Shown one piece after another: positions 26,582-34,914 of a DNA stretch of 46,771 bases (positions within the stretch are counted from its first letter, which is position 1; each line of letters starts with the position of its first letter). A program made the position numbers and the translations under genes. The stretch is taken from positions 1 through 46,771 of the forward strand of contig SVSB01000022.1 in NCBI GenBank assembly GCA_015064505.1, read 5' to 3'. The notes beneath the pieces were generated by a model. That model saw only the letters and a program-made list of their open reading frames with translations. It had not been told where the DNA came from and made no database searches. The DNA comes from Oscillospiraceae bacterium. GTDB taxonomy: Bacteria; Bacillota; Clostridia; Oscillospirales; CAG-272.

Positions 26582-26618
26582 TGGGATGTCCTCACTCTCG
26601 TGACCCGTATTTTTCATT

Positions 26619-26647
26619 ATTTTACCACACGCGAGGAAAAAAGGCAA
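26619..26647 (-). promoter_or_regulatory. Promoter of the MFS operon
   Basis: On the minus strand TTGCCT (26647-26642) and TAAAAT (26624-26619) are 17 bases apart. Confidence 0.6.
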
Positions 26648-26656
26648 GTATTGTTA

Positions 26657-26685
26657 TTGACCGACGCGGCATTATCTGATAAAAT
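26657..26685 (+). promoter_or_regulatory. Promoter of the Cof-type HAD gene
   Basis: TTGACC (26657-26662) and TAAAAT (26680-26685) are 17 bases apart. It is back to back with the divergent MFS promoter, nine bases between the two -35 boxes. Confidence 0.7.
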
Positions 26686-26713
26686 ATCCATATCAAAAAC
26701 AGAGGTTTATAAA

Positions 26714-27535
26714 ATGGATATCAAAAAGATCATATCTGTGGACCTTGACGGTACGCTGCTTGACGGAAATATGGAAGTGAGCGCGGAAAATATAGCGGCG
26801 GCAGAGGAGCTTGTGCGCCGCGGATATCTCATCGTGCCCAATACGGGAAGAGCGTATAACGAATTCCCGCCCGTTATCAAGGAGCTGCCCATATTCAGGT
26901 ATTATATATACTCCGACGGTGCGGTAATATACGATAAGGCCACAGGAAGAAGAATTTACACCTGTCTTTCCGAGGAAACGGGCAGAACGGTTATCGATAT
27001 TTTAGAAAAATATAACGCTTTCCCCATCGTTCACGACGGTGAAACCACTTACGTCAATAAAGACGAAACCAACGACGCGGATCTTGCTCGGTTAAGACTC
27101 AACGCGGGTTTTTGCCGCATAGTTTACTCCACCGCAAACGCAATGCCCGATTTCTGGAGCTTTTGCCGCTCGCTTAAAAGGATCGAAATGATCTGCGCAT
27201 TCTTTGAAAAAGACGAGGATCTTGCGGCTTGCCGTAAGGAGCTTGAAAAGACGGGAGCTTTGCACCTTGCTTCCTCCCATCCCTGTAACGTAGAGCTCTT
27301 TGCCATAGAGGGCGGCAAAGGTAACGCCATCTTAAAGCTTGCAGAGGCACTGGGCGTTCCGAGAGAGAGCACCGTCGCCGTCGGTGACAGCACCAACGAC
27401 AGCGAAATGATAAAAAAAGCGGGACTTGGTATCGCCATGGAAAACGCCTGCGACGAGCTCAAGAAAATAGCCGATACCGTGGCGTGCAAAAATACCGAGC
27501 ACATACTTAAATATTTGCTTGAAAACGGTTATTGA
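26714..27535 (+). CDS. Cof-type HAD-IIB hydrolase
   Basis: This 273-residue protein starts at ATG 26714 with AGAGG upstream. Motifs: DLDGTLLDG (about 10-18), a T-G-R loop (motif II), a C2B cap, a lysine in GGKGNAI and VGDSTNDSEMIKKAG (motif IV). Cof-like phosphatases act on sugar phosphates, nucleotides or cofactors; the substrate is not predictable. It ends in a strong bidirectional terminator shared with the threonine aldolase gene. Confidence 0.92.
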   Translation: MDIKKIISVDLDGTLLDGNMEVSAENIAAAEELVRRGYLIVPNTGRAYNEFPPVIKELPIFRYYIYSDGAVIYDKATGRRIYTCLSEETGRTVIDILEKYNAFPIVHDGETTYVNKDETNDADLARLRLNAGFCRIVYSTANAMPDFWSFCRSLKRIEMICAFFEKDEDLAACRKELEKTGALHLASSHPCNVELFAIEGGKGNAILKLAEALGVPRESTVAVGDSTNDSEMIKKAGLGIAMENACDELKKIADTVACKNTEHILKYLLENGY

Positions 27536-27573
27536 AAAAAACCGCTTAACGCCAACGCGTTAAGCGGTTTTTT
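27536..27573. terminator. Bidirectional terminator between HAD and threonine aldolase genes
   Basis: CCGCTTAACGC (27542-27552) and GCGTTAAGCGG (27557-27567) pair, flanked by A and T runs. It serves both convergent genes and overlaps both stop codons. Confidence 0.92.
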
Positions 27574-28607
27574 CACAAAAGCTTTATCAGCTTTTCAATA
27601 TTCTCTTCCTTAGTTGCCCAGCTTGTTGCAATGCGCACCACGGTGTTTTCATCGTCGTATTTTTCCCAGGTTTCAAAGCGCACGCGGTCACTGAGGGCGG
27701 CGATCTGCGCATTTTGCATGATAACGAACTGCTGATTCGTTGGGGAGTCAATAAACAGCTTATACCCCTTATCAACAAGTGCCGCCTTTACCCGTTCCGC
27801 CATATCTATGGCGTGGCGGGATATCTTAAAATACAGATCGTCCGTAAATAGGGTATCAAACTGCAGACCCACGAGCCATCCCTTTGCAAGCAACGCACCG
27901 TGCTGCTTTACGAGAGAAAGTATATGCGCGGGCATATTCCCTCTTGTAAAGACCACCGCTTCGCCGCAAAGGGCTCCAACCTTCGTGCCGCCGATATAGA
28001 ACACGTCGCAAAGCTTGGCAAGATCTTTGAGAGTGAGATCGCATTCTCGGCTCATAAGTCCGTAGCCAAGACGGGCACCGTCGCAAAACAAGGGAAGCCC
28101 GTGCTTGCGGCACGCGGCACTTATTGCTTCCAGCTCCGATTTCGTATATATGGTTCCGTATTCCGTGGGAAAGGATAAATACACCATTCCCGGCTTTACG
28201 GTATGCTCGCGGGCGCTGTCCCCGTTATAAGCGGCAACGCACCGCTCCACGTCCTCGGCGCACAGCTTGCCGTTCTTGCCCTGCACCGCAAGGACCTTAT
28301 GGCCCGTGCTTTCCACGGCACCCGCCTCGTGGGCGTTGATATGTCCGCTGTGGGCAGAAATAACTCCCTCGTAAGGTCGAAGCAAAACGTCGATAACGAA
28401 CTTATTCGTCTGCGTTCCGCCCGTTAAAAAAACTACCTGCGCCTCGGGGCATCCGCAGGCATTTTTTATTTTCTCCTTGGCGCTTGCGGTATATTTATCC
28501 GCACCGTAGCCCTCAAGCTGCTCCATTTGGGTTTCAGAAAAACGGCGAAGTATCTCGCTATGGGCGCCCTCCGTATAGTCACTGACAAAAGAAATCGGTC
28601 TTTCCAT
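27573..28607 (-). CDS. Low-specificity L-threonine aldolase (beta-eliminating lyase family)
   Basis: This 344-residue PLP enzyme starts at ATG 28607 behind AAGGAGATATA. It carries FLTGGTQTNK (cofactor phosphate loop), a histidine stacking region (SAHSGHINAHEAGAVE), DGARLGYGL and the Schiff-base lysine in YIGGTKVGALCGE (about 205-217). The reaction is cleavage of threonine or allo-threonine to glycine and acetaldehyde. The glycine produced fits with the glycine-riboswitch transporter in the same window. It is the second gene after a zinc-ribbon protein (9-base gap). Confidence 0.92.
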   Translation of the reverse strand: MERPISFVSDYTEGAHSEILRRFSETQMEQLEGYGADKYTASAKEKIKNACGCPEAQVVFLTGGTQTNKFVIDVLLRPYEGVISAHSGHINAHEAGAVESTGHKVLAVQGKNGKLCAEDVERCVAAYNGDSAREHTVKPGMVYLSFPTEYGTIYTKSELEAISAACRKHGLPLFCDGARLGYGLMSRECDLTLKDLAKLCDVFYIGGTKVGALCGEAVVFTRGNMPAHILSLVKQHGALLAKGWLVGLQFDTLFTDDLYFKISRHAIDMAERVKAALVDKGYKLFIDSPTNQQFVIMQNAQIAALSDRVRFETWEKYDDENTVVRIATSWATKEENIEKLIKLL

Positions 28608-28616
28608 TATATCTCC

Positions 28617-28988
28617 TTAGGGTAGTTTTCTTCCGCACTGATTGCAGTATTCGTGATCAGACTCCACGGCTGTGCCGCAATAAGGACAGTATCGGCAGTC
28701 GGTGCCGTCCGTATCTGCTTTATTGCCGCCAAAGCGCTCGTTGAACGGATCGGGTTCTTCCCTTCCGTCAACTATATCGTACATAGACTCTCTGTTTTTT
28801 GAGGTTGCGTTTTTGAAATTGCGCACGGTGATCACCGCGGCCATACAGGTCCAAAGTATGCCGAACAATCCCATGAACCACGCGGCCTGAGAGGCGATTA
28901 CCGTCCATACGATACCGAACAGCACCATAAAGATACCCATAATACCGCCCATCATGGAATTGCCTCTGCCGGGCTTTATACTTTTCAT
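28617..28988 (-). CDS. Two-helix membrane protein with C-terminal zinc ribbon
   Basis: This 123-residue protein starts at ATG 28988 behind GGAGGAAAA. Two hydrophobic segments (about 12-34 and 36-55) precede a charged linker and a zinc ribbon with CPYC and CNQC pairs (about 101-118). It is probably an integral membrane protein with a cytoplasmic zinc finger. Function is unknown. It leads the operon with the threonine aldolase. Confidence 0.8.
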   Translation of the reverse strand: MKSIKPGRGNSMMGGIMGIFMVLFGIVWTVIASQAAWFMGLFGILWTCMAAVITVRNFKNATSKNRESMYDIVDGREEPDPFNERFGGNKADTDGTDCRYCPYCGTAVESDHEYCNQCGRKLP

Positions 28989-29015
28989 AGTTTTCCTCCA
29001 AGCTTTGATAGAAAA

Positions 29016-29045
29016 ATGATACTACATCCCCATGGGTCAAGTCAA
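29016..29045 (-). promoter_or_regulatory. Promoter of the zinc-ribbon/threonine aldolase operon
   Basis: On the minus strand TTGACT (29045-29040) and TATCAT (29021-29016) are 18 bases apart. Confidence 0.6.
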
Positions 29046-29086
29046 TCAAATTATATGAATTCACATAAATTTCACAAAAATTTATG

Positions 29087-29115
29087 TTGCAATTTGCATA
29101 CCGTTTTGGTAATAT
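29087..29115 (+). promoter_or_regulatory. Promoter of the NAGPA-type gene
   Basis: TTGCAA (29087-29092) and TAATAT (29110-29115) are 17 bases apart, 28 bases before the start codon. Confidence 0.6.
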
Positions 29116-29142
29116 AAAATAAACAAAACAAAGGAGGCGACG

Positions 29143-30093
29143 ATGAAAAGAAAACCGCTCATTTTCTCCGTGTGTTATCTGGCATTGCTCTTTGTGCTGA
29201 CCGCATGGATATTACTTGACCAGTTCGTTATAGTACGAAAATACGTTGTGGAGCAGCCCGATACGGCTGAAACTACCGAGCCCGCCGTAACGAACGATCC
29301 CTCGGTTACCGCCGATCCCGCAATCGGAACTACCGAGCCCGCCGCCCCCACTGAGCCGATCATTACCGACCGCTCTTATATTTGCGATAAATTTTCCATC
29401 GTTATCACAGAAGAAAGATATCTGGGAACTACCGTGCAGGTAGCGGAGATAAAGCTCTCCTCCCCCGATCTTCTTAAGACCGCCTTTGCGGAGAACACCT
29501 TTGGCCGCAACGTTAAAGATACGGTTCAGAATATGGCAGAGGACGTTGACGCCGTATTTGCCATCAACGGCGATTATTACGGCTACAGAAAGACGGGATT
29601 CGTGGTGCGCAACGGCACTCTCTACCGCGACAGCGTTTATTCCGATACTCAGGAGGCCGTGATCTTCTGGAAGGACGGAAGCCTTTCCTCCGTTTTTGAA
29701 AAGGACGTATCCGCAAAAGATCTTGTGGACAAGGGAGCAATGCACGTGCTCTCCTTCGGCCCCACTCTTATTGCTGACGGTGAGATAGTAGTTAACGCCG
29801 AAGACGAAGTAAACCGCAATATGAAGAGCAACCCCCGCACCGCCATCGGTATGGTGGAGCCCCTTCACTACTTTGTTGTGGTATCCGACGGACGCCTTGA
29901 GGATGAGCGCGGACTTTCCGTTCTGGAGCTTGCAAGATTCTTCAAGCAGCTCGGTTGCACCTTTGCGTACAATCTTGACGGCGGCGGAAGCGCCACTATG
30001 GTATTTATGGGCGAGGTACTGAACTTCCCCACCTCCAAGGGAGATTACAAGGAAAGAGAGGTAAGCGACATTGTCTACATCGGAAAACCGTAA
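29143..30093 (+). CDS. Exported phosphodiester glycosidase (NAGPA/DUF2233 family)
   Basis: This 316-residue protein starts behind GGAGG. It has an N-terminal membrane segment (about 8-28), a Thr/Pro/Glu linker (about 38-75) and a globular domain with the NAGPA signatures AINGDYYG (near 140), NPRTAIGM (near 230) and an NLDGGGSATM loop (near 280). Relatives remove phosphate-linked sugars (GlcNAc-phosphodiester alpha-N-acetylglucosaminidase) or act in exopolysaccharide or teichoic-acid turnover. It is surface-anchored. The next reading frame overlaps its 3' end. Confidence 0.9.
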   Translation: MKRKPLIFSVCYLALLFVLTAWILLDQFVIVRKYVVEQPDTAETTEPAVTNDPSVTADPAIGTTEPAAPTEPIITDRSYICDKFSIVITEERYLGTTVQVAEIKLSSPDLLKTAFAENTFGRNVKDTVQNMAEDVDAVFAINGDYYGYRKTGFVVRNGTLYRDSVYSDTQEAVIFWKDGSLSSVFEKDVSAKDLVDKGAMHVLSFGPTLIADGEIVVNAEDEVNRNMKSNPRTAIGMVEPLHYFVVVSDGRLEDERGLSVLELARFFKQLGCTFAYNLDGGGSATMVFMGEVLNFPTSKGDYKEREVSDIVYIGKP

Positions 30094-30451
30094 TTTGCGC
30101 CGTGTACGCAATATCTACCTTATCTCCACCGCGTTCCTTGCGGTATTTGCCACGGTATACGAATTATTTGCTCACGGAGTCATATCCGTCTGGATGATCG
30201 GTATGCCCCTCTTCCCCCTTATCCTCGGCGCTCTTCCCTGCCATCTGCTTGATAAAAAGGGCGGAGCTTCCGATTGGGCGCTTCAGCTCTGGAACTGCGG
30301 AGTTATTACACTTACCGTAGGCAGTTTACTTAACGGCATATTCGAGATATTCGGTACTTATTTTGAGTTCTTTCTCTATTTCCTTATAGGCGGAATCGCC
30401 TTGCTTGTATTTGGCGTTGCCGTGTGGTTCTTATCAAAGCCGAACAAATGA
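30071..30451 (+). CDS. Four-helix membrane protein overlapping the NAGPA gene
   Basis: This 126-residue protein has four hydrophobic segments (about 14-33, 40-56, 72-90 and 97-120). The best start is a TTG at 30071, with GAGAGG about nine bases upstream, which overlaps the preceding gene by 23 bases and implies translational coupling. No ATG is available near the N-terminus. Family not recognised. Confidence 0.65.
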   Translation: MSTSENRNLRRVRNIYLISTAFLAVFATVYELFAHGVISVWMIGMPLFPLILGALPCHLLDKKGGASDWALQLWNCGVITLTVGSLLNGIFEIFGTYFEFFLYFLIGGIALLVFGVAVWFLSKPNK

Positions 30452-30464
30452 TATAATCAGTAAA

Positions 30465-30496
30465 GAAAACGGCAGGAGCTCCTGCCGTTTTCTTTT
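30465..30496 (+). terminator. Terminator after the four-helix membrane gene
   Basis: GAAAACGGCAGGAG and its exact complement, followed by TTTT. The palindrome is continuous, so a short loop must open at the centre. It may also serve the convergent XRE gene. Confidence 0.85.
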
Positions 30497-30707
30497 ACGT
30501 ATAACGTTCTTTATTGTTGGTCTCACACAAAATATAGTCTATGCTCGTACCGTAATATCTTGCCAGTTTTATCAGAACTTCCGTTGGAATATCATTTTCT
30601 CCCGTTTCATACTTTGAATATCCGGTTTGCGACATACCAAGAATCTTTGCGATTTGAGTTTGATTCATTTCCTTGTCCTCGCGCAGATCACGCAGTCTGT
30701 TCTTCAT
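30495..30707 (-). CDS. Small XRE-family regulator
   Basis: This 70-residue protein starts at ATG 30707, with AGGAG about 11 bases upstream. It is a bare helix-turn-helix domain: MNQTQIAKILGMSQTGYSKYE, then VLIKLARYYGTSIDYIL. It stands alone between convergent and divergent membrane-protein genes. Target unknown. Confidence 0.87.
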   Translation of the reverse strand: MKNRLRDLREDKEMNQTQIAKILGMSQTGYSKYETGENDIPTEVLIKLARYYGTSIDYILCETNNKERYT

Positions 30708-30795
30708 ACGCCCATACTCTCCTAAAACATCGTTATAGAAATAGCATAAATAATTTTTCAGAACATTGACGTTGCAACACAAATTAGGTTTTTTA

Positions 30796-31383
30796 TCAAC
30801 CTACCGCATCAGTTTTCTGTTTTTCCGTGTATTTAAAAAACTTCGTATTATAAGCAACGCAGATCTCGCCTCCGCCGTTGACGCGCACTACCCAGAATTC
30901 ATCCCCCGGAAGCGAGGTGTTCTCAACTCCGTTAGCGGTCATACGCAGATCCTTTGCCCAGGGATAATTCTCCTCTGGGATGCGCCACTCGCCAACGCCG
31001 AAGCAAAGCATATACACCGTTTTGTAATTATCTCTGACTCGGTTTCTGCCGCTACCGTAGTAATGGGGCTCGTAAACGTCCTCCGAAAAGACGCTTACAA
31101 GCTTTTCCCTACTTATCTGGAACTTGACGTCATCCGCCCAGTCGTCCTCTTTTTTCAGTCGTTTTCTGCTCTTAAGGTACGGAATAAACATATATACCGC
31201 CACGGCAATACATATAACTCCGAATACCCATCCAAACATGATCCAAAGGAAGGGCGCAAGCACCAGAGGAAGCATAAACTGCGCATCCATATCCAAGACG
31301 TGCTCTTTTTTATCCACCTTCCAATGGAGATAGCGCACTGCGTCTTTTCTTATTATTTCTTCCGTAAGCTGTACCTTGTGCAT
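30796..31383 (-). CDS. Membrane protein of unknown function
   Basis: This 195-residue protein starts at ATG 31383 behind CGGAGG. It has a short soluble head, two hydrophobic segments (about 36-54 and 55-72), and a C-terminal soluble domain with many Tyr/Trp residues (VYEPHYYGSGRNRVRDNYKTV, EWRIPEEN). The head-helix-helix-tail design is shared with YcxB-like membrane proteins, but I cannot confirm that family. Confidence 0.7.
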   Translation of the reverse strand: MHKVQLTEEIIRKDAVRYLHWKVDKKEHVLDMDAQFMLPLVLAPFLWIMFGWVFGVICIAVAVYMFIPYLKSRKRLKKEDDWADDVKFQISREKLVSVFSEDVYEPHYYGSGRNRVRDNYKTVYMLCFGVGEWRIPEENYPWAKDLRMTANGVENTSLPGDEFWVVRVNGGGEICVAYNTKFFKYTEKQKTDAVG

Positions 31384-31420
31384 AGCAACCTCCGAAGATT
31401 TATACAACGATTATATACCA

Positions 31421-31453
31421 AAATCGGCAGAGGTGCAATACCTCTGCCGATTT
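31421..31453 (-). terminator. Terminator of the symporter gene
   Basis: AAATCGGCAGAGGT (31421-31434) pairs with ACCTCTGCCGATTT (31440-31453) around a 5-base loop, just beyond the symporter stop codon. Confidence 0.85.
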
Positions 31454-31459
31454 ATAATC

Positions 31460-33037
31460 TTATTTGTCCTCGCTGAGATCTTTTATAGCCTCAGCCTCGG
31501 TTTCGGGATCATAGGAAAGGATGGGTGCAACGTCCTTTTTGCGTACCTTGCGGTCAACGTAGTTCTTTGTGATCTTAACAACCAGCGGGATCATAAACAG
31601 AACGCCGATAAGGTTGGGGATCATCATAAGACCGTTGAAGGTGTCGGAGATGTCCCATGCAAGAGAGGAGGTAAGAACCGCGCCGAAGATAACGGTTATA
31701 ACGTGGATAATGCGGAAAATGAACGTGGTCTTTGCGCCAAAGAGATATTCCCACGCCTTGGAGCCGTAATGGGACCAGCCAAGTACGGTGGTAAAGGCAA
31801 AGAGGAACATTGCGATTGCAACGAACTTGCTGCCGATATTGCCCCAGGAGAATACTTCGTTGAAGGCGCCGCCAACGAGAGTTGCATCGGTAAAGCCTGC
31901 GGCGATCTCGCCGGTCTTTGCGTTGAACACGCCGCCGTTAAGTCCGCCGGAGGTAAGAACCACAAGAGCGGTCATTGTGCAGACTACCATAGTATCCGCG
32001 AATACCTCGAAGATACCCCACATACCCTGCTTTACGGGTTCCTTAATGCTGGAGTTGGAGTGCACCATAACGGAAGAACCAAGACCTGCCTCGTTTGAGA
32101 ACACGCCGCGCTTAAAGCCGTTGGTCATAGCAACTATAACGCCGCCGATACCGCCGCCGACGAATGCCTCGGGGGCAAAGGCGTTAACGAAGATAGCCTT
32201 GAACGCAGGGATAATAGCCTTATAGTTGATGCCGATAATAACAAGGCTGCCCGCTACGAAAAGAACAACCATAAAGGGAACGATCTTTTCCGCAACGCTT
32301 GCAATTCTCTTAACGCCGCCAAGGGTAATAACGGCGGTAAGGATCATAATTACGACACCGATGATAATATTATAGAGAGATACCTCGCCAAATACGGTGA
32401 TATCAGAGAGAGCCTTAACGTCAAAGGCCGCGGAAACGTTTGCTACGATCTTGTTTACCTGACCCATGCTTCCGATACCGAAGGAAGCAAGCATGGCGAA
32501 GATACAGAAAAGAACGGCAAGGATCTTACCGGGCTTTTTAAGCGTTGCTTCTCCGTGAGCGTCCTTATAGGAATAGCGGCCAACGCCGTCCTGCAGATAG
32601 TACATAGCACCGCCAGACCATTCGCCAAGGCTGTTCTTGCGTCTGAAGTAAATACCCAGAACGTTTTCTGCATAGTTGGTCATCATACCGAAGAATGCGG
32701 CAACCCACATCCAGAAAACCGCACCTGCGCCGCCGATGCAGATAGCTGCGGCAACGCCCGCGATATTACCCGTGCCGACCGTTGCGGCAAGCGCGGTACA
32801 AAGCGCCTGGAAGGGAGAGATAACGCCCTTCTCCTTGCGGTGCTTAAGAACGTTTGAGGTGAACAAACTGCCGATGGTGTTCTTCCACCAGAGCTTAAAA
32901 TGAGAGATCTGAAATACCTTCGTGCTCAGCGTTACGATAACGCCGGTGCCGATGAGAAGCGCAAGGCCGAAAATGCCCCACACAACTCCGTTGACGCTGC
33001 CGTTTATTTCGGCAACCTTTGCGAGAAATGCTTCCAT
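31460..33037 (-). CDS. AGCS sodium:alanine/glycine symporter
   Basis: This 525-residue protein starts at ATG 33037 behind GGAGG, with about ten to eleven membrane segments. The conserved core TVGTGNIAGVA, GGAGAVFWMWVAAFFGM and NGFKRGVFSNEAGLGS is diagnostic of AGCS carriers, which import alanine or glycine with sodium. A glycine riboswitch and a terminator lie in its leader, which points to glycine as the substrate and regulator. The threonine aldolase nearby also makes glycine. Confidence 0.95.
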   Translation of the reverse strand: MEAFLAKVAEINGSVNGVVWGIFGLALLIGTGVIVTLSTKVFQISHFKLWWKNTIGSLFTSNVLKHRKEKGVISPFQALCTALAATVGTGNIAGVAAAICIGGAGAVFWMWVAAFFGMMTNYAENVLGIYFRRKNSLGEWSGGAMYYLQDGVGRYSYKDAHGEATLKKPGKILAVLFCIFAMLASFGIGSMGQVNKIVANVSAAFDVKALSDITVFGEVSLYNIIIGVVIMILTAVITLGGVKRIASVAEKIVPFMVVLFVAGSLVIIGINYKAIIPAFKAIFVNAFAPEAFVGGGIGGVIVAMTNGFKRGVFSNEAGLGSSVMVHSNSSIKEPVKQGMWGIFEVFADTMVVCTMTALVVLTSGGLNGGVFNAKTGEIAAGFTDATLVGGAFNEVFSWGNIGSKFVAIAMFLFAFTTVLGWSHYGSKAWEYLFGAKTTFIFRIIHVITVIFGAVLTSSLAWDISDTFNGLMMIPNLIGVLFMIPLVVKITKNYVDRKVRKKDVAPILSYDPETEAEAIKDLSEDK

Positions 33038-33048
33038 TGTGTCCTCCA

Positions 33049-33088
33049 AAAATAAAATTGACGGCTTGCAAAAAACGCAAACCGTCAA
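33049..33088 (-). terminator. Intrinsic terminator between riboswitch and symporter
   Basis: On the minus strand TTGACGGTTTGC (33088-33077) pairs with GCAAGCCGTCAA (33069-33058), followed by TTTTATTTTT. It ends a few bases before the symporter ribosome site, so it is the expression platform of the glycine switch. Confidence 0.9.
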
Positions 33089-33113
33089 AAAAAACAAATA
33101 TGCAGATGCATAA

Positions 33114-33268
33114 ACTTTGTCCTTTTGCCTGAGAGTTTGGCGTTTCCGCTTGCACCTTCGGCCCCCGATCTAACGGGTGTCTCCAAAGCTCTGTCGGCAT
33201 TCGGTCCCCACCCTTACGGGCACCTGAGAGCGTTACTCCTTCGGCTGCTTTCGCAATTTCCCGAATGC
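33114..33268 (-). ncRNA. Tandem glycine riboswitch
   Basis: On the minus strand two consecutive aptamers are visible. Aptamer 1 (33268-33197) is closed by GCATTCGG/CCGAATGC and contains CCGAAGGAGTAACGCTCTCA. Aptamer 2 (33190-33114) contains GGAGAC, GCCGAAGGTGCAA and the terminal AAACTCTCAGGCAAAAGGAC signature. These are the class-defining sequences. Placement before an AGCS carrier and a terminator fits control of glycine uptake. Known examples on transporter genes act as OFF switches; the direction here is inferred. Confidence 0.95.
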
Positions 33269-33297
33269 GTCATACAGAATTATTTAATTACCCATAT

Positions 33298-33326
33298 ATC
33301 ATACTACATACATTAGCAAAATGCAA
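33298..33326 (-). promoter_or_regulatory. Promoter of the riboswitch-symporter transcript
   Basis: On the minus strand TTGCAT (33326-33321) and TATGAT (33303-33298) are 17 bases apart, about 30 bases before the first aptamer. Confidence 0.6.
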
Positions 33327-33353
33327 GTATAAAACGAAAAAACTGCAGAATTT

Positions 33354-33839
33354 CTACAAATTTTTCAAATATTTTGCCGCTTCATCGCGATTTTTGAATA
33401 TTATCACGGATTTACAAATGCATTTTTCCAGTATTTCAAGAACCTTTGGTCTGTTTTCGGTATTATAGCTCTTAATAAATTCGATAAACTCCCCGTCAGC
33501 TTCTGTTTCCACCCACGGCATATCGGGGCGATCCTTGCCCCTTCTCGCCTCTATCCCTTCAAGGCACACCTCCGTGGGGTAATCAAGAAAGAACACCGTA
33601 TCGCACCGATCTACGCGCATCTCCATGGTGGAAGCATAGTTGCCGTCGATTATCCACTCGTTCTCCCGAAGCACCTCCGAAAGACGGGAAAGAAAAATCT
33701 CCTTTGCAACTGTGGTCCTATCGGAATTCCAATACATCATATCGAGGTAATAAAGGGGGAGTCCCGTTTTTTTATGAAGCTCGCGGGCAAAGGTGCTTTT
33801 TCCGCTGCCCGGGCAGCCGATAACTATAACGCGCTTCAC
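33354..33839 (-). CDS. P-loop nucleotide kinase-like protein (FlaR/AAA-like)
   Basis: This 161-residue protein starts at a GTG (33839) whose last two bases overlap the TGA of the GtrA gene. The Walker A loop GCPGSGKST is at about 8-16, with YYLDMMYWN, the WIIDGNY motif (about 63-69) and FFLDYPT (Walker B-like). The layout is that of the 'DNA topology modulation protein' FlaR-like adenylate-kinase fold. Substrate unknown. It is last in a three-gene operon. Confidence 0.87.
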   Translation of the reverse strand: MKRVIVIGCPGSGKSTFARELHKKTGLPLYYLDMMYWNSDRTTVAKEIFLSRLSEVLRENEWIIDGNYASTMEMRVDRCDTVFFLDYPTEVCLEGIEARRGKDRPDMPWVETEADGEFIEFIKSYNTENRPKVLEILEKCICKSVIIFKNRDEAAKYLKNL

Positions 33840-34261
33840 TTGTTTCCCTTTTTCTTTGCGCTGTCGATACTACCGCCGAAAACTACGAAGCGATCGTACA
33901 GATATTCCGTTACAAAGTTTGTTATCATGGTAATGGCAAGCACGAGATACTCGTTCCAGCCGATGTCCTCACCCGTAAGCCTGGCGGTCCACCAGGTGGA
34001 AAGGGGCGTGAATACCAGATAAAACGCCGCAACCTTCAGCATTGCAACGGGCACGTTATTTGCCGAGCAGAAGGTGAACTTCCTGTTGAGGGTAAAATTC
34101 CACAGCACGGAAAGCACCAACGACACGAGATAAGAAAGCCAATACCAAAGATGGAACACCTCGTTGAGCAGCGTGAAGCTCAAAACCTGAATAATTCCCG
34201 CACTTGCGGAAAACAGCACGAATTTTAACGTGCGCATCAGCTCTTTTTTCGTTTCCTTCAT
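33836..34261 (-). CDS. GtrA-family membrane protein
   Basis: This 141-residue protein has four membrane segments. Features are LKFVLFSASAGIIQVLSF, WNFTLNRKFTF and VTEYLYDRFVVFGG, all typical of GtrA. The family helps flip or transfer polyprenyl-linked sugars used to modify cell-envelope glycans. It lies 27 bases after the unidentified membrane gene and overlaps the FlaR-like gene. Confidence 0.9.
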   Translation of the reverse strand: MKETKKELMRTLKFVLFSASAGIIQVLSFTLLNEVFHLWYWLSYLVSLVLSVLWNFTLNRKFTFCSANNVPVAMLKVAAFYLVFTPLSTWWTARLTGEDIGWNEYLVLAITMITNFVTEYLYDRFVVFGGSIDSAKKKGNK

Positions 34262-34288
34262 TTAAAGTCCATCTCTTTCCGTTGACGG

Positions 34289-34804
34289 TCAACCGTTGAA
34301 AATATACTCACTTGCCTGATACGTCCAAATTATTCTGTCCTTGCCCGTTTTTTTCACCACGAGGACATACTCGTCCCCTTCCTTTACGCTGCTGCTGCAG
34401 CTGCACTCACCGTAGTCCTTAAAGAACTTATAGTAATTGCACACGGCAACACGGTAGCGCCCTCGGCGTTCCGTCTCAACGCGGGAGGTGGTGAGGCTGA
34501 CGTTTGCACGCACCATTTCAAATTCTCCGTTTTTAAAAGCCAGATAAAGCCCGCCGTCCGTTACGAGATTCGAGATCGCTTCCTTAAAAAACCTTACTGC
34601 CATAAAAACGGTGCACGCAAGCATTACCCAGCCACAAAGCTTGGTATATTTGAAGGTAAATACGGTTAAACCCGCAAAAAGAATAACCACGAGCGTCACC
34701 GCAACGCAAGCTACCACATCGTCCCAAAGGCTCCTCTTATAGTACTTCATTCCCTTGGTCCTTTCCGATTCAAAGCTCAGTTTCTCTCTTCCGTCCTCGC
34801 GCAT
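34289..34804 (-). CDS. Membrane protein of unknown function
   Basis: This 171-residue protein is read from ATG 34804, which has GGAGAG five bases upstream and lies about 22 bases from the predicted transcription start. An in-frame ATG at 34816 is too close to that start, and one at 34750 is a weaker alternative. Two hydrophobic segments (about 30-50 and 56-74) are followed by a soluble domain. Family not recognised. It is the first gene of the operon with GtrA and the FlaR-like gene. Confidence 0.7.
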   Translation of the reverse strand: MREDGREKLSFESERTKGMKYYKRSLWDDVVACVAVTLVVILFAGLTVFTFKYTKLCGWVMLACTVFMAVRFFKEAISNLVTDGGLYLAFKNGEFEMVRANVSLTTSRVETERRGRYRVAVCNYYKFFKDYGECSCSSSVKEGDEYVLVVKKTGKDRIIWTYQASEYIFNG

Positions 34805-34832
34805 ATCGCTCTCCATTCGTTTGATTACGGGT

Positions 34833-34862
34833 ATTATAGCACGAAAACGCGGCTTCTGTCAA
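34833..34862 (-). promoter_or_regulatory. Consensus promoter of the membrane protein-GtrA-FlaR operon
   Basis: On the minus strand TTGACA (34862-34857) and TATAAT (34838-34833) both match consensus, 18 bases apart. Confidence 0.85.
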
Positions 34863-34875
34863 TCTTAACTGCGCC

Positions 34876-34909
34876 AAAAACGGGCGGAGACCGCTCTCCA
34901 CCCGTTTTT
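34876..34909. terminator. Terminator after the DUF4234 gene
   Basis: AAAAACGGGCGGAGA pairs with TCTCC(A)CCCGTTTTT with one mismatch, with A and T runs on both ends. Confidence 0.85.
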
Positions 34910-34914
34910 GATTA

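Noticed and set aside
33114-33268. Leader of the symporter considered as a T-box
   Set aside because: It lacks a T-box bulge sequence and matches the glycine riboswitch signatures instead.
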